Source: Gemmatimonadales bacterium UBA4456 (GTDB taxonomy: Bacteria; Gemmatimonadota; Gemmatimonadetes; Longimicrobiales; Gaopeijiaceae). Taken from it: a DNA stretch of 27,148 bases. Location: positions 67,734-94,881 of the forward strand of contig DGOW01000099.1 of assembly GCA_002390225.1 (NCBI GenBank), given 5' to 3'. Shown here piece by piece: positions 8,129-16,385 of this stretch; position 1 is the first letter of the stretch; every line of letters begins with the position of its first letter. Below the pieces are notes generated by a model. The model did no database searches and had not been told where the DNA came from. It saw only the letters and a list, made by a program, of their open reading frames with translations. The translations under genes and the position numbers were made by a program.

Positions 8129-9619
8129 ATGGCACGGCGTTCTGGATTCTTCGCACTCGCCTTCGGGTCGGGCTTCGCGGTTCTCACCATCGAGATCGCG
8201 GGTGCCCGCCTGATTGCTCCGGTCTTCGGATTGTCGGTTGTGCCCTGGACGGCCGTGATCGGAACCATCCTCGCTGCATTGGCCGCTGGGAGTCATCTCG
8301 GTGGTCGGCTGGCGGATGCCGGGAAGGTCCCTCTCTCTCGGGTGCTGGTGGTCGCCTCTCTGACCGGAGCACTCCCGGTCATCGGGTCGGGCTTCCCGTG
8401 GATTGCCCGCGAGATGTTTGGCTTCATCCCGGGTGCCGTGGTGAGCGCTCTGGTGCTCTTCGCCCCGCCCGTCCTGTGCCTGGGCGCGGTGGTGCCGTAC
8501 CTGGTCCAGGCAGACACTGACGACCTCGGATCGGTCGGCCGCAGGGCTGGTGACATCAGCGCCTCAGCCACGACAGGCTCGATCATCGGGTCGTTCGTGA
8601 CCGGCTTCGTGCTGCTGCCGCTCATGCCCCTGCCGACTCTGCTCGGCATCACGGCTGGCGCCCTCATGCTCATGGCCGTGGCGTCGACACGGATATTGGG
8701 CGGACAGACCCACAGCGGCCAGGCCGCAGCAGCCGTGATCGGCCTCCCGATTCTGGGTGTGCTCGCGTCGGGCCTGCCCCCGGACGCACTCCACGCCGAG
8801 CAGACACTGCACACGGCGGTCTCGGTCACGGAGCGGCCGTGGGCCGACGGACGCATAGTTCGTGAGCTGTGGCAGAATGGCGGATCGTCATCGGCCGAGT
8901 ACGTCGAGTCCGGAGCTCCGGCCCACGTATACGCGACGATGAGTCTCGAGATGCTCATGACGCGACTCGATCGGGTTGACCGGGCGCTCATCCTCGGTGG
9001 AGCTGCGCTGTCCCTGCCAGTCGCGTTGCAGGAGGCACGTTCCGGACAGGATACAGGTTCCGGTATGGAGATCGATGTCGTGGAGATCGATGATGCCGTC
9101 ACCCAGCTGGCGCGGGAGTACTTCGCCTTCGGTGAACGCGACCGTCCGGGCATCAGGGTGTATCACGACGACGCGCGGGTCTTCCTCCGCTCCGGCGACG
9201 ATCGGTACGACGTCGTCTATCTCGACGTCTTCGACCATCTGCTGACTGTACCGTGGACGATGGTCACTGAAGAAGCCTTGAGTGAGATGCGCGCTCGTAC
9301 CGCCGCGGATGGCGTATTCATGGCCAACGTGCTCTCCCCGCTCGAAGGAGATGGTACCGCGTTTCTGGCCCGCTTTCGCACGACGCTCGAAGGCGTCTTT
9401 CCCGCATCGCGCATCTACATGACTGATCCTGACACCGATCCCGGTGCGACGCAGAACCTGATCGTCATGGGTGCCGAGACCGAAACCGCCTTTGCCGAGC
9501 TGGACGGGTCATGGATCCTGGCTCGAGTGCCTGCCTCGGGTCGAGCACTGACGGATGACTGGGCTCCGGTCGAGTCTCTTCAGGCTCGGGTCTTCATGGG
9601 GGGACTTCGGTGGCGCTGA
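8129..9619 (+). CDS. Membrane protein fused to a spermidine-synthase-like domain
   Basis: A 496-residue protein in two parts. Residues 1-220 hold about six or seven hydrophobic segments (beginning FFALAFGSGFAVLTIEIAGA), like the membrane half of fused MFS/spermidine synthase proteins. Residues 225-490 form a Rossmann-like aminopropyltransferase/methyltransferase domain: RALILGGAALSLPVA (motif I, about 285-299), VVEIDDAV (about 317-324, the acidic residue that would bind the nucleoside) and YHDDARVF, then YDVVYLDVFD (about 360-369). The usual spermidine synthase active-site loop is not conserved, so the substrate is unknown. It starts at ATG 8129. It overlaps the dCMP deaminase start by ten bases, implying translational coupling. 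Confidence 0.82.
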   Translation: MARRSGFFALAFGSGFAVLTIEIAGARLIAPVFGLSVVPWTAVIGTILAALAAGSHLGGRLADAGKVPLSRVLVVASLTGALPVIGSGFPWIAREMFGFIPGAVVSALVLFAPPVLCLGAVVPYLVQADTDDLGSVGRRAGDISASATTGSIIGSFVTGFVLLPLMPLPTLLGITAGALMLMAVASTRILGGQTHSGQAAAAVIGLPILGVLASGLPPDALHAEQTLHTAVSVTERPWADGRIVRELWQNGGSSSAEYVESGAPAHVYATMSLEMLMTRLDRVDRALILGGAALSLPVALQEARSGQDTGSGMEIDVVEIDDAVTQLAREYFAFGERDRPGIRVYHDDARVFLRSGDDRYDVVYLDVFDHLLTVPWTMVTEEALSEMRARTAADGVFMANVLSPLEGDGTAFLARFRTTLEGVFPASRIYMTDPDTDPGATQNLIVMGAETETAFAELDGSWILARVPASGRALTDDWAPVESLQARVFMGGLRWR

Positions 9620-10161
9620 TACACAAGGACGGAGTGCTGGAGAACCTCCACCCCCTGAACCTGGTCGACTCGCATGCCGCCGAGGCTGACGAGCTTGCGG
9701 CGCTGGCGGACGCGACGGCAGTCACGGCGGACGTGTTGGGTCGACCTCCGCTCTTCGAGGTCTACATGCGCATGGCCGAGGAGCTCGCCAAGCGATCGAC
9801 GTGCGCGCGGCTTCAGGTGGGCACCGTCATCACGGATGCCAAGCTCGAGAACGTCGTCGCGATCGGATACAACGGGAACGCACGTGGCTTTCCGAACCGG
9901 TGCGACTCCGACGAGGCCGGAAAGTGCGGGTGCATTCACTCGGAGATGAATGCGCTCGTGAAGTCACCGGGGCAGCTACGCGAGAAGGTCGCGTTCATCA
10001 CGGCGAGTCCGTGTGTCATGTGCGCGAAACTGGTCGTGCAGGCGAACATATCGCACGTCTTCTACCGCGAACGCTATCGCAGCGCGGCTGGGCTCGACAT
10101 GCTCGAACGGGGCGGCATCGTGGCTGTCCACTACACTCGCTGGAAGGACGTCTGGCGATAG
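9610..10161 (+). CDS. dCMP deaminase / cytidine-deoxycytidylate deaminase family protein
   Basis: A 183-residue protein. The catalytic zinc site is complete: His110 and Glu112 in CIHSEMNAL, and Cys135/Cys138 in SPCVMC. Cys98, Cys106 and Cys108 in NRCDSDEAGKCGC match the second, structural zinc-binding insertion known from T4-type dCMP deaminases. This favours dCMP over free cytidine as substrate and a role in dUMP supply for thymidylate synthesis. The first 45 residues before GRPPLFEVYMRMAEELAKRS are an extension not normally present; a GTG at 9733 is a possible later start. GTG 9610 was chosen because a GGGG site lies just upstream and it overlaps the preceding gene by ten bases. Confidence 0.9.
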   Translation: MALIHKDGVLENLHPLNLVDSHAAEADELAALADATAVTADVLGRPPLFEVYMRMAEELAKRSTCARLQVGTVITDAKLENVVAIGYNGNARGFPNRCDSDEAGKCGCIHSEMNALVKSPGQLREKVAFITASPCVMCAKLVVQANISHVFYRERYRSAAGLDMLERGGIVAVHYTRWKDVWR

Positions 10162-10582
10162 GACATTTCCCGACGAGGAAACATCTGGACTTTGGGTAGA
10201 CTTTCGGCGTTATCAGCCGATACATCTCTCCATCAGAGCCCTTGGACGGTCGACGTTCGGGGATCCGCCACGTGAGCCAGACAGTGGCAGGACCGGCATG
10301 GACGTTTCTTCCTGCCCGGGCCGACTGAGGTCCATCCTGACGTGCTTGCCGCCTAGATACGTCAGGTGATGAGTCATCGGGCAGCGAACAGGCAGACATT
10401 CATGAGGGGCATTCAGCCTTGCCTTCAGAGCGTGTTCTGTACCGCACGCCCGGTCTTCATCTCGACCTCGTCGGCGACCGGCCTCACGGAAGCCGCGGTT
10501 CGAACTCTCAGATGCGCTAGAAGCGGCAGGGTATCCGACCGCGGTTGGGTCTGAACACGGGGAAAGCTTCGAGCTGTAGGGG
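10162..10582. other. Intergenic stretch between convergent genes
   Basis: These 421 bases separate the convergent dCMP deaminase and dehydrogenase genes. Reading frames here have no recognisable domain and look like chance. The only structure I see is the inverted repeat at 10336-10366. No transfer RNA, insertion-sequence end or T-run terminator is evident. Confidence 0.6.
10336..10366. repeat. Perfect 8-base inverted repeat
   Basis: CCTGACGT (10336-10343) and ACGTCAGG (10359-10366) are exact reverse complements around a 15-base spacer. It lies between two convergent genes, so it may act as a factor-independent stop for either transcript or as a protein-binding site. No T-run follows on either strand. 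Confidence 0.45.
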
Positions 10583-13531
10583 CTAGTCCTCGCCCAGCGC
10601 CTCCGCCATCACCACCGCCGCATGTACCGCCTCGCGCCCCGTGCCGTCCACGATCTGTGCTCGACAGCTCGTCCCGTCGGCTACGAAGCGCACCGTGGCA
10701 TCGGCTGAGCGCACCTGCGGCAGGAGATCCAACTCTCCGATCGCCATCGAGGTCTCGTAGTGCTCGGCTTGGTATCCGAACGCGCCGGCCATGCCGCAGC
10801 ATCCGGATTCGATCGGCTGAACATCGACACCTGGCAATCTCGAGAGCATTCGATCGACCGCCGGCACCCCTCCGAATGCCTTCTGATGGCAGTGGCCGTG
10901 GCGGAGCAGAGTCCGGGGTGCGCCATGATCTGGAGCGAAGGGGAGTTCTCGACCCTCCTTCCAAGCCGAATCCAGATACTCCTCGAGCATCATCGCCTGA
11001 CGGGCCAGCGTCTCGGCTTCGGGCCCGGGAAGAAGCGCCGGGATTTCGTCCTTGAGGGTGTAGAGGCACGACGGTTCGAGCCCTACGATCGGGAGTCCCG
11101 CTCGTGCCGCTGGCAGGGCTGCGGACAGGAGCCGCTTTGCTTCCTCCCGCGCTTCGTCGACCATGCCGGCGCTCAGATAGGTACGGCCGCAGCAGAGAGG
11201 GCGCTCGCCCGCCGAGGCCGCCAGCGCGACTGTTTTCGCCCCGGATGCCTTCAGTAAGCGGCGTGCGGCCCGGGCGTTCTCAGGCTCGAACCACCGCGAG
11301 AACGTGTCGACGAACAATGCGACCGCCGGTCCGTCGTCGGGCAAATCGGGCACGTTCATTTCGGCGTCACGCCAGGGAGCCCCGCTCCACCTCGGCAGGG
11401 TGCGCTCCGGCGCCAGACCCACCATCCCACGCCCCGGCAGCCTGCCCAGCGCGTTCACTACCGGCGCGAAGCGAGCCAACTTCGGCGCGATCCTCGGCAA
11501 TGCAGCCAGCATACGCTCTCGGAGGGGTACTCCGTTCTTCTCATTCCGGTGGTGCTGCCACTCGATCTTCATACGCGCCATGTCTACCCCGGCGGGGCAC
11601 TCGCGCGCGCATCCCTTACACGAGATGCAGAGAGACATGGCCTCGACCATCTCCGGACTGTCGAGTCCATCAGCATCCAGCTGGCCGGTCATCGCGAGAC
11701 GGAGTGCGTTGGCCCGGCCTCGGGTCGAATGCCGCTCGTCGCCTGTCGCGCGAAATGACGGGCACATGACACCCGGATCTGTTTTCCGACATGCTCCATT
11801 GTTGTTGCATCGCTCGGTCGCGCCGAGCAGGCCACCGGTGGCGCTCCAGTCGAGCACGACGGGTAGAGTTTGCGGCGCATCGTCCGACGCATAGTCGGGG
11901 TGGAACCGGAACAGCGACCGGTCATCCATCGCGGGCGGGTCGACGATCTTGCCCGGGTTCAGAACCCCGAGTGGGTCGAAGGTCTCCTTGACCTCGCGAT
12001 AGGCGCCGACGAGCTGCTCGCCGACCATGGCGGTGAGAAACTCCGAGCGAAGGATACCGTCCCCATGCTCACCTGAGTGCGTGCCTCCGAACCGCCGAAC
12101 AACCTCGTGCGTCTCCTCAACGATCGTGCGCACGAGTGCGATGTCGTTGGGGTCTCGCAGGTTAAGCGCTGGACGAACATGCAGGCACCCCACGGAGGCG
12201 TGCGCGTACCAGGTGCCGTCGGTCCCGTAGCGTCGAAAGATCGCGTCGACCTCCGTGGCATACTCGGCCAAGTGCTCCAGAGGGACGACGCAGTCTTCGA
12301 TGAAGGAGATCGGCTTTCGGGGTCCTGCCATCGACATGACGATGTTCAGACCGCCCTTCCGGACACTCCAGACGGCGGCCTGCTCGGAGGTCGAGATCGC
12401 TTTGACCACCGAGTTTGGGTATCCGATCTCCCCCATGAGCTGATCGAGCCGCTGCAGATCGTGCTCGAGGTTCGCGTCCGGGTCCGGCGATGCGAACTCG
12501 ACCAGGAGGAGCGCTCCGGGTGTGCCCTGTACGAAGCCCGCTATCGCCGATCGGAAGTCCGGCTGCTCGGCAGCAAGGCGGAGGACATTCGCATCCACGA
12601 GCTCGACGGCCGATGGGCCGAGGGTAACGAGGTGCTGAACCGAATCGAGGGCGCGCACGAGGTCCGGGAAGTGACAGACACCGAGCACACGCCGGCGCGG
12701 CAGTTCGGCCAGTCCGAGTCGAAGGCGCGAGAAGAAGGCGAGCGTCCCCTCAGAGCCTACGAGGAGGCGTGCGAGCGCTTCTGACCCCGGACCGATCCGG
12801 TCGAGGTTGTACCCGGCAACATTTCGCATTGTCCGCGGTGCACGACGCTCGATCTCCGCTGCGTTACGAGCGTGAATGTCCATCACCCGCGCACGCTCCG
12901 CTGCGATGACATCACCTCCATCCGCGCCGAGTTCCTCACCGAGCCAGAGCCGCCGGCCGTCCGCGAGCACGACCTCGAGGTCGATCACGTTGTCGGCCAT
13001 CATGCCGTACCGAATCGACCGTGACCCCGCGCTGTTGTTGCCGGCCATGCCACCGAGGGTCGCTCGACTCCCCGTGGAAGGGTCGACCGGGAACCAGAGG
13101 TCAGTCGGCGCCAGCGCGGTATTGAGGTGATCGAGTACGACGCCAGGGCCGACCTCGATAGACCCTGCGAACCCAACTGTCGATCCACGTCCTGACTGAA
13201 CCTCGCCCTCGACCGACGCGACCGATCCGATGTCGTCGAGGTAGCGATGAGTGTCGAGCACGATGGCCCGCCCGATGGTCTGGCCACATTGGGATGTGCC
13301 GCCTCCGCGCGGGAGCACGGGCACACCGTAATCACGTGCGATCTCAAGGACTGCCTGCACATCCGCGACCGATCGAGGCGAGACCACCCCGAGCGGTTCG
13401 ATCTGGTAGTGCGATGCGTCTGTTGAGTAGATGCCACGGGTCAGCGCATCGAAGCGGACCTCTCCCTCGACGGCTCGCGCCAGGGCCCGCTCCAGCGTCG
13501 GATCACCAGGAGCGATGCGGGTGGCGGTCAT
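10583..13531 (-). CDS. FAD-linked oxidase fused to Fe-S subunit (D-2-hydroxyacid dehydrogenase, YdiJ/GlcD-GlcF type)
   Basis: A 982-residue fusion. The N-terminal half is a PCMH-type FAD-binding oxidase: VPVLPRGGGTSQCGQTIGRA (about 70-89) for the FAD pyrophosphate, GNNSAGSRSIRYG (about 164-176), and HSGEHGDG (about 485-492) with FDPLGVLNPGKI closing the flavin domain. The C-terminal half carries ferredoxin-type cysteines: CNNNGACR (about 575-582), MCPS (about 589), CISCKGCARECP (about 635-646). It ends in two CCG modules (PLCCGRTYL, ESGCCGMAG) like GlcF/HdrB. The layout matches E. coli YdiJ (D-2-hydroxyglutarate dehydrogenase) and glycolate or D-lactate dehydrogenase fusions. It should oxidise a D-2-hydroxyacid to a 2-oxoacid and pass electrons to the respiratory chain. 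It is divergent from the aminotransferase/TRAP operon and probably serves the same pathway. Confidence 0.92.
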   Translation of the reverse strand: MTATRIAPGDPTLERALARAVEGEVRFDALTRGIYSTDASHYQIEPLGVVSPRSVADVQAVLEIARDYGVPVLPRGGGTSQCGQTIGRAIVLDTHRYLDDIGSVASVEGEVQSGRGSTVGFAGSIEVGPGVVLDHLNTALAPTDLWFPVDPSTGSRATLGGMAGNNSAGSRSIRYGMMADNVIDLEVVLADGRRLWLGEELGADGGDVIAAERARVMDIHARNAAEIERRAPRTMRNVAGYNLDRIGPGSEALARLLVGSEGTLAFFSRLRLGLAELPRRRVLGVCHFPDLVRALDSVQHLVTLGPSAVELVDANVLRLAAEQPDFRSAIAGFVQGTPGALLLVEFASPDPDANLEHDLQRLDQLMGEIGYPNSVVKAISTSEQAAVWSVRKGGLNIVMSMAGPRKPISFIEDCVVPLEHLAEYATEVDAIFRRYGTDGTWYAHASVGCLHVRPALNLRDPNDIALVRTIVEETHEVVRRFGGTHSGEHGDGILRSEFLTAMVGEQLVGAYREVKETFDPLGVLNPGKIVDPPAMDDRSLFRFHPDYASDDAPQTLPVVLDWSATGGLLGATERCNNNGACRKTDPGVMCPSFRATGDERHSTRGRANALRLAMTGQLDADGLDSPEMVEAMSLCISCKGCARECPAGVDMARMKIEWQHHRNEKNGVPLRERMLAALPRIAPKLARFAPVVNALGRLPGRGMVGLAPERTLPRWSGAPWRDAEMNVPDLPDDGPAVALFVDTFSRWFEPENARAARRLLKASGAKTVALAASAGERPLCCGRTYLSAGMVDEAREEAKRLLSAALPAARAGLPIVGLEPSCLYTLKDEIPALLPGPEAETLARQAMMLEEYLDSAWKEGRELPFAPDHGAPRTLLRHGHCHQKAFGGVPAVDRMLSRLPGVDVQPIESGCCGMAGAFGYQAEHYETSMAIGELDLLPQVRSADATVRFVADGTSCRAQIVDGTGREAVHAAVVMAEALGED

Positions 13532-13630
13532 CTAGTCGTGTGATTGAGTGGAGGACCGTATCTTGGCCCGTTCCTGCGACGGCGCCAACCTACCCTTCGC
13601 CGTTCCTTGTCGCATCCGAGCGAGTGCACG

Positions 13631-14800
13631 TTGACGTACCATAGCGGACGCCATTTCCTGCAGCTTCCCGGCCCAACCAACACGCCTGCGCGTGTCCTTC
13701 GGGCGATGTCGAAGGCAACGATCGATCATCGGGGCCCCGACTTCGCCGAGCTAACACATCGTCTGCTCGAGGGGACACGCCGTCTCTTTCGGACGGAGCA
13801 TGACGTCTTCATCCATCCGGCCTCGGGAAGTGGGGCCTGGGAAGCAGCCATTGCGAACACACTCTCGTCTGGTGACCGGGTGGTGTCCTTCGAGCAGGGC
13901 TTTTTCGCACAGAGCTGGGCGAAGGTGGCCCGTCGGTTCGGGATCGATGTAATACAGGTCACGTGGGATCCACGGGTTGGTGTCATCCCTGCAGCCGTCC
14001 TCGAACAGCTCGAGGCTGATCCGTCGATCAAGGCGGTTCTCGTCGTGCATAACGAGACCTCGACTGGTGTGACCACGGACATCGAGTCGATCGGTCAGGC
14101 GATGCGGGACTCCGGCCACCCGGCGATGCTTTTTGTCGATGCCGTGTCGTCCCTCGCAGTCACTGATCTCCAGCACGACGCCTGGGGAATCGACGTGACC
14201 GTGACCGGATCGCAGAAGGGCATGATGCTGCCGCCGGGTCTCTCGCTGCTCGCCGCAAGCGCTCGCGCCATGGACGCGCATGCGACGGCGACGCTGCCCC
14301 GGTCGTATTGGGACTGGGACGACCAGAAGACCTTCAACGAGCGTGGTTTCTTTCCCTACACCCCGGCGACGAATCTCCTGTACGGAATGGAGGAGGCGCT
14401 CGCCATGCTCGATGAAGAGGGTATGGAGAACGTCTTTGCGCGCCATGATCTATTCGGGCGCGCGACCCGCGCGGCGGTGCGTGCCTGGGGACTTGAGGTC
14501 GTGGCCCGAAACGAATCCGAGGCGAGTTGTGCTGCTACTGCAGTGCTCGTCCCCGAGGACCACGATGCCGACGCGGTTCGGGCACTTATCCTCGAACGTT
14601 TCGACATGTCGCTGGGAACCGGGCTCGGGCCCTTCAAGGGGAAGGCCTTCCGGATCGGCCACCTTGGCGACCTGAACACCCTCACTTTGCTGGGTACGTT
14701 GTGCGGGGTCGAGATGGGACTCAGGCTGTCGGGTGTGCCTTATGAATCCGGTGGGGTCGACGCCGCGATGAATCTTCTCTCGGAGGACGTCGGCAGATGA
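13631..14800 (+). CDS. Class V aminotransferase (serine/alanine-glyoxylate aminotransferase type)
   Basis: A PLP-dependent fold-type I enzyme of about 390 residues. FLQLPGPTNTPARVLRAM is the family's N-terminal signature. HPASGSGAWEAA binds the PLP phosphate, FVDAVSSL gives the ring-nitrogen Asp, and GSQKGMMLPPG holds the Schiff-base lysine (Lys196 from the chosen start). The frame is open back to a TTG at 13544, but those extra 29 residues (arginine- and proline-rich) match no family sequence. TTG 13631 begins just before the conserved motif and is preferred despite a weak ribosome site. Relatives transfer amino groups between serine or alanine and glyoxylate. As first gene of the TRAP operon and divergent from a hydroxyacid dehydrogenase, it probably removes or makes the 2-oxoacid of that pathway. 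Its stop overlaps the next start as ATGA. Confidence 0.9.
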   Translation: MTYHSGRHFLQLPGPTNTPARVLRAMSKATIDHRGPDFAELTHRLLEGTRRLFRTEHDVFIHPASGSGAWEAAIANTLSSGDRVVSFEQGFFAQSWAKVARRFGIDVIQVTWDPRVGVIPAAVLEQLEADPSIKAVLVVHNETSTGVTTDIESIGQAMRDSGHPAMLFVDAVSSLAVTDLQHDAWGIDVTVTGSQKGMMLPPGLSLLAASARAMDAHATATLPRSYWDWDDQKTFNERGFFPYTPATNLLYGMEEALAMLDEEGMENVFARHDLFGRATRAAVRAWGLEVVARNESEASCAATAVLVPEDHDADAVRALILERFDMSLGTGLGPFKGKAFRIGHLGDLNTLTLLGTLCGVEMGLRLSGVPYESGGVDAAMNLLSEDVGR

Positions 14801-15855
14801 TCGACACAAATTTCATGCAGTCTGTGAACGACACTGAGGTAGGTGACCCCGAGGGTGCCTGGGTCGTCCACCGCGGGCTGCGGGCCTGTGCGTCGATCTT
14901 CGCTGTCGTGCTCCTGGCAGGGTGCGCCGTCGACGCGACCACTCCTCGCGAGCTCAAATTCGGACATGTCGGGGAGCCCGGCTCTCTTTTCGCACTGTCT
15001 GTGGAGGAGTTCGCCCGCCGGGCCAACGAGCGACTCCCGGCGGGGTGGGACGTGGTCACCTACGGTTCGAGCCAGCTCGGTGGGGATGAGCTCCTTCTGC
15101 AAAAGATCAAGCTCGGCACGGTCGACTTCGCCCTTCCGTCGACCATCATGTCGTCGCAGGTCGACGCCTTCGGTCTCTTCGAGATGCCGTACCTCGTGCG
15201 TGACCGGGAGCACATGAGTGCCATCGAGGAGGATGTCGTATGGTCCGATCTGGCCCCTCAGGCTGAGGCCGCCGGCTACCGGATGATCGCCGTCTGGGAG
15301 AACGGCTTTCGGCACGTGACGAATAATCGGCAGCCCGTGGAGACGCCCGCCGACCTAGACGGGGTGAAGCTCCGGACGCCTAGCGGCGTTTGGCGGCTCA
15401 AGCTCTTTCAGGCCCTCGGTGCGAACCCCACGCCGATGGCGCTTTCAGAGGTATTCATTGGGCTCCAGACCGGTGTAATCGACGGTCAGGAGAACCCGCT
15501 TGCACAGATTTGGGGCTCGAAGTTGTATGAGGTCCAGGACTATCTCTCGCTTACCGGGCACGTGTACACGCCCGCGTACGTCGTCGTCTCGCCTGCCCGC
15601 TGGGACGGTCTTCCTTCGGAGGTTCAGGCGATTCTCGAGGAGGAAGCGCGCGCGACTCAGACCTACGTGTACGAGACTGCCACGCGTCTGGACTCTGAGC
15701 TGCTCGACCAGGTGCGTGAAGCAGGGGTGGCCGTGAACGCGCCTAATCGCCAGCCGTTTCTCGATGCGAGTACAGGCCTGTACGAGGAGTTCGGAGCCAC
15801 CGTCGACGGTGGCTCAGTCCTCGTAGAGCGCGCGGCGGGAGCGGGGTCGAACTGA
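14797..15855 (+). CDS. dctP: TRAP transporter substrate-binding protein (DctP family), lipoprotein
   Basis: A 352-residue DctP-type binding protein. The N-terminus carries a hydrophobic segment ending in a lipobox, LLAGC with Cys43, so it should be anchored as a lipoprotein rather than released to the periplasm. The first about 25 residues are unusually long and polar for a signal peptide, so a start a little further in is possible. ATG 14797 gives the ATGA overlap seen at the neighbouring junctions and has a GGAGG upstream. Arg193 in GVKLRTPSG is the family's conserved carboxylate-binding arginine, and GLQTGVIDGQENP (222-234) is its second signature. The ligand is therefore most likely an organic acid; which one cannot be read. 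Confidence 0.93.
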   Translation: MIDTNFMQSVNDTEVGDPEGAWVVHRGLRACASIFAVVLLAGCAVDATTPRELKFGHVGEPGSLFALSVEEFARRANERLPAGWDVVTYGSSQLGGDELLLQKIKLGTVDFALPSTIMSSQVDAFGLFEMPYLVRDREHMSAIEEDVVWSDLAPQAEAAGYRMIAVWENGFRHVTNNRQPVETPADLDGVKLRTPSGVWRLKLFQALGANPTPMALSEVFIGLQTGVIDGQENPLAQIWGSKLYEVQDYLSLTGHVYTPAYVVVSPARWDGLPSEVQAILEEEARATQTYVYETATRLDSELLDQVREAGVAVNAPNRQPFLDASTGLYEEFGATVDGGSVLVERAAGAGSN

Positions 15856-16385
15856 ACGTCAACTCTGCTAGGAAGGGGCTGGGCAAGCTCCTCGAGGTCA
15901 TCGTCCTCACGCTCATGGCGGCGCTGGCCATCGTGGTCGTCGTCGGGGTCGTGTTCCGGAAATCCGGAGCCTCACTCATCTGGTACGACGAGATCGCGTC
16001 GATCCTGCTCGCCTGGCTGACCTACTACGGGGCGGCCCTCGCAGCGCTGAACCGCGCCCACATCGGGATGCCGACGTTGGTCGACCGCATGAAGGGCGTG
16101 CAGCGTACCGTGGTCGTGCTCTTCGGTGAGGTCTGCACACTCGCCTTCTTCGGCCTGCTTACATGGGCCGGAATTCGGGTCCTCACCGTGCTCGGCGGAA
16201 CGACCCTGGTTTCGCTCCCGTCCGTCCCAATGTCGCTGGCTCAATCGGTCATTCCGATCGGGTCCGTGCTCTTCATTGTTGCCCAACTACTGTCGCTACC
16301 GGACGCGCTCGCGGGTCCGTCGCGCGACGACGAGTTGCCGCCAGCACCATCGAACGAAGCTGATGACGGGAGGGCCGTGACTTGA
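15852..16385 (+). CDS. dctQ: TRAP transporter small permease (DctQ family), probable CTG start
   Basis: A four-helix membrane protein of about 177 residues with the DctQ pattern: LGKLLEVIVLTLMAALAIVV as first helix, then WYDEIASILLAWLTYYGAAL and AALNRAHIGM. The only ATG in the N-terminal region (15915) falls inside helix 1 and would delete most of it. Upstream in the same frame the only initiator-like codon is CTG 15852, which overlaps the dctP stop as CTGA. That is the same one-base-shift arrangement as the ATGA, TTGA and ATGA junctions of this operon, and a purine-rich GGGAGCGGGG precedes it. The start is an inference; the gene identity is secure. It forms the transporter with DctP and DctM. 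Confidence 0.85.
   Translation: MNVNSARKGLGKLLEVIVLTLMAALAIVVVVGVVFRKSGASLIWYDEIASILLAWLTYYGAALAALNRAHIGMPTLVDRMKGVQRTVVVLFGEVCTLAFFGLLTWAGIRVLTVLGGTTLVSLPSVPMSLAQSVIPIGSVLFIVAQLLSLPDALAGPSRDDELPPAPSNEADDGRAVT

Noticed and set aside
10497..10505. GGTTCGAAC, resembling a tRNA T-loop
   Set aside because: The flanking bases do not form the five-pair T stem on either strand, and no acceptor or anticodon arm is found.
10583..13531. Long plus-strand open frames opposite the dehydrogenase gene
   Set aside because: Typical shadow frames of G+C-rich coding DNA; none carries a domain, while the minus strand has complete flavin and Fe-S motifs.
13544..13630. Upstream extension of the aminotransferase to TTG 13544
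   Set aside because: The extra residues are arginine/proline-rich, match no family sequence and lie in the divergent promoter spacer.
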